Translations under genes and position numbers: made by a program
Part shown: one piece after another, positions 22,351 through 23,760 of the stretch
How positions within the stretch are numbered: the first letter of the stretch is position 1
How the letters are laid out: the number at the start of each line of letters is the position of its first letter
NCBI GenBank assembly: GCA_002309855.1
Contig: DBYD01000062.1
Coordinates: 1-23,760, forward strand
Direction: 5' to 3'
Length of the DNA: 23,760 bases
From: Bacteroidales bacterium UBA1195
GTDB lineage: Bacteria; Bacteroidota; Bacteroidia; Bacteroidales; WCHB1-69
The notes under the pieces: model-generated
Databases searched by the model: none
What the model was told of the DNA's origin: nothing
What the model saw: only the letters and a program-made list of their open reading frames with translations

Positions 22351-23760
22351 ATGTTGAAACAACTGCTGATTATACTGATAGCAGGCATCTTTTTTTTAGG
22401 AAATCTGCATGCCCAACATTTTTTACCGGCCACTCAGCTGCCAGGAAAACCGGCATCCGGCACCACTGTGATGGTGCCGGATATGCCCTCTTCCATGAAC
22501 AACTACCAGAATATCGGGTGGATACGTTCCGAAGACTACCTGAAGCATCTGTTTCCCAAAAACTATGACATCAACTCCAAATTGAATTCCCATTACCTGT
22601 TTCCGGACTCCTGCCTATACTACGTACTCGAAAGCATGGACACAGTTGTAAGCAATAACACATCACTTCACGCCATCGGCAACAGTTGCGACCCATATTC
22701 CTACTCGTATGACAAAGATTTCAGGTCAGGGATTTTCCCCACCCCTTCCTGGCCTGCTGTCAAGACCTATGGTTACAAAATGGACTCCATAAAAGTCTGC
22801 GGTTATTATAATTGGGGCGAATCGGACCGCTATAACCCGGAATCGCCGGACACCCTGCGCATTTTTCTGGCCTATCATAAAGTTTATGAGCAGATTGATA
22901 AAAGTACAGAATGGGTTGGCCTATATTATGTAACCGACCGCCTTGAAGACACAAACTTATACGCACCATTAGTCAAGGTGGACACACTGAACCTCAAGCA
23001 GCCTTACGGATCGGCACTCTCCCCTGCGGCAAAAAGCAACATCACCATCAATTATCTGCTCACTGCCGGCGACACTGCGGAGCTCCGGGATTCAGTTCTT
23101 TCCAACGGGGATACCATCTGGTTTTTCCAGCCCAAAACGTACAGCATCCCAATCAGATCGGACAGCATGGGCGAAGAGGGTTTTGCGGTACCTGCAGGTG
23201 CCGTCACCAGCTGCATGGTCAAATTCATCCCCGGCTATACCTACCGGTTGGGAGACACTCTGGTATACGCCAGAACAGACACAAACGGAAAGTATTCGCA
23301 TAACTGCACACATTACAGACACAATTGTTTTTCCGTCATTTACTACTACGATTCCAATCCCAGAGCCTATTGCGACCCCTACGGCTACAACTGCAACTAT
23401 TCCGAACCAAAAAATACAAGGTACCAACTGTGGACAAAATACGTTCCATCTTCAGGAGGAGGAAAATTGTATAACAGCATGTACTATGCCAGCGCACAAT
23501 TTATGCTGTTAATTGCATATCACATTGCGGTTGACAGCAGCAACATTGTGGAGGTGTGCGATTCGCTGTACTATCATAAAGTACACGACGGATTCGACCC
23601 TTTTCCACCACCACCTTCCCCACCCCATCCCGACAGCAACAATATTAATGATGCCAATTTCATCATCACATCCATATATCCCAATCCTGCCAAAGACTAT
23701 GTGGTTGTAAGCCTGAAAAACAACGACCCGGCCGCCATCCGTATCATCAACGTGATGGGA
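22351..23760 (+). CDS. Secreted protein with T9SS type A sorting domain, tandem copy 3 (partial, runs off window)
   Basis: An open frame of 470 codons runs from ATG 22351 to the window edge without a stop. It opens with a signal peptide (MLKQLLIILIAGIFFLGNLHAQ) and repeats the family blocks (YQNIGWIRSEDYLKHLFPKN, HAIGNSCDPYSYSYDK, FPTPSWPAVK, SPDTLRIFLAYHKVYEQI, FAVPAGAVTSCMVKFIPGY). The sorting domain starts at residue 441 (SIYPNPAKDYVVVSLKNN) and is cut off after NVMG. Before it is a proline-rich linker not seen in copies 1 and 2 (FDPFPPPPSPPHPDSN). The body has more cysteines than the other copies (for example NSCDPYS, HNCTHYRHNC). It is the most diverged of the three. About 40 residues of the sorting domain are expected beyond the window. 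Confidence 0.8.
   Translation, partial: MLKQLLIILIAGIFFLGNLHAQHFLPATQLPGKPASGTTVMVPDMPSSMNNYQNIGWIRSEDYLKHLFPKNYDINSKLNSHYLFPDSCLYYVLESMDTVVSNNTSLHAIGNSCDPYSYSYDKDFRSGIFPTPSWPAVKTYGYKMDSIKVCGYYNWGESDRYNPESPDTLRIFLAYHKVYEQIDKSTEWVGLYYVTDRLEDTNLYAPLVKVDTLNLKQPYGSALSPAAKSNITINYLLTAGDTAELRDSVLSNGDTIWFFQPKTYSIPIRSDSMGEEGFAVPAGAVTSCMVKFIPGYTYRLGDTLVYARTDTNGKYSHNCTHYRHNCFSVIYYYDSNPRAYCDPYGYNCNYSEPKNTRYQLWTKYVPSSGGGKLYNSMYYASAQFMLLIAYHIAVDSSNIVEVCDSLYYHKVHDGFDPFPPPPSPPHPDSNNINDANFIITSIYPNPAKDYVVVSLKNNDPAAIRIINVMG

Noticed and set aside
1..23760. CRISPR arrays, tRNA, rRNA or replication origin
   Set aside because: No regularly spaced repeats, cloverleaf with a TTCGA-type arm, rRNA segment or clustered DnaA boxes were noticed in the intergenic stretches.

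Overview
The window comes from a Bacteroidota genome, most likely an anaerobic member of the Bacteroidales. Four things point there. Several secreted proteins end in type IX secretion (T9SS) sorting domains with the YPNPAKDY-type opening. Gene starts are repeatedly preceded by exact matches to the Bacteroidetes vegetative promoter box TAnnTTTG. Start codons mostly lack Shine-Dalgarno sequences. An oxygen-sensitive class III ribonucleotide reductase (nrdDG) is present. No genus is claimed.

Left part (1-4250), AT-rich and accessory. A degenerate IS1634-type transposase start (about 290-514, minus) lies beside small unassigned ORFs. A minus-strand cluster of three exported proteins follows: a short T9SS-sorted protein, a modular FSYQAVIRN-type protein and a lipoprotein. 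Next is a small XRE-type regulator (3111-3338, minus). Its leader has mutually exclusive hairpins and a four-codon leader ORF (MVFP-stop) behind a strong ribosome binding site. Then comes an MntA nucleotidyltransferase overlapping a truncated HepT whose C-terminus has been replaced by unrelated sequence.

Middle part (4259-19056), core genes with higher GC. On the minus strand are rdgB-recO (4-bp overlap) and nrdD-nrdG (14-bp overlap), the latter preceded by a clear cobalamin riboswitch. Divergently, on the plus strand, a MORN-variant repeat protein, rimO and a cysteine desulfidase-like gene (cyuA/yhaM family) form a compact operon. Convergent to it, reading leftwards from 19056, are dnaG, priA (no intergenic base) and a fused glycosyltransferase / degenerate sugar-phosphate-transferase membrane protein.

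Right part (19239-23760), plus strand. Three tandem paralogues encode secreted proteins of about 490 residues with T9SS sorting domains. The first is followed by a strong intrinsic terminator. The second and third are 5 bp apart and probably co-transcribed. The third runs off the window end. Their sorting-domain DNA is far more alike than their bodies. Promoter boxes and early transcribed sequence are also duplicated between copies 1 and 2.

The most unusual regions are the attenuator-like leader of the XRE gene (3339-3477), the B12 riboswitch on nrdDG, the broken MntA/HepT module and the secreted-protein triplication. No tRNA, rRNA or CRISPR array was seen.
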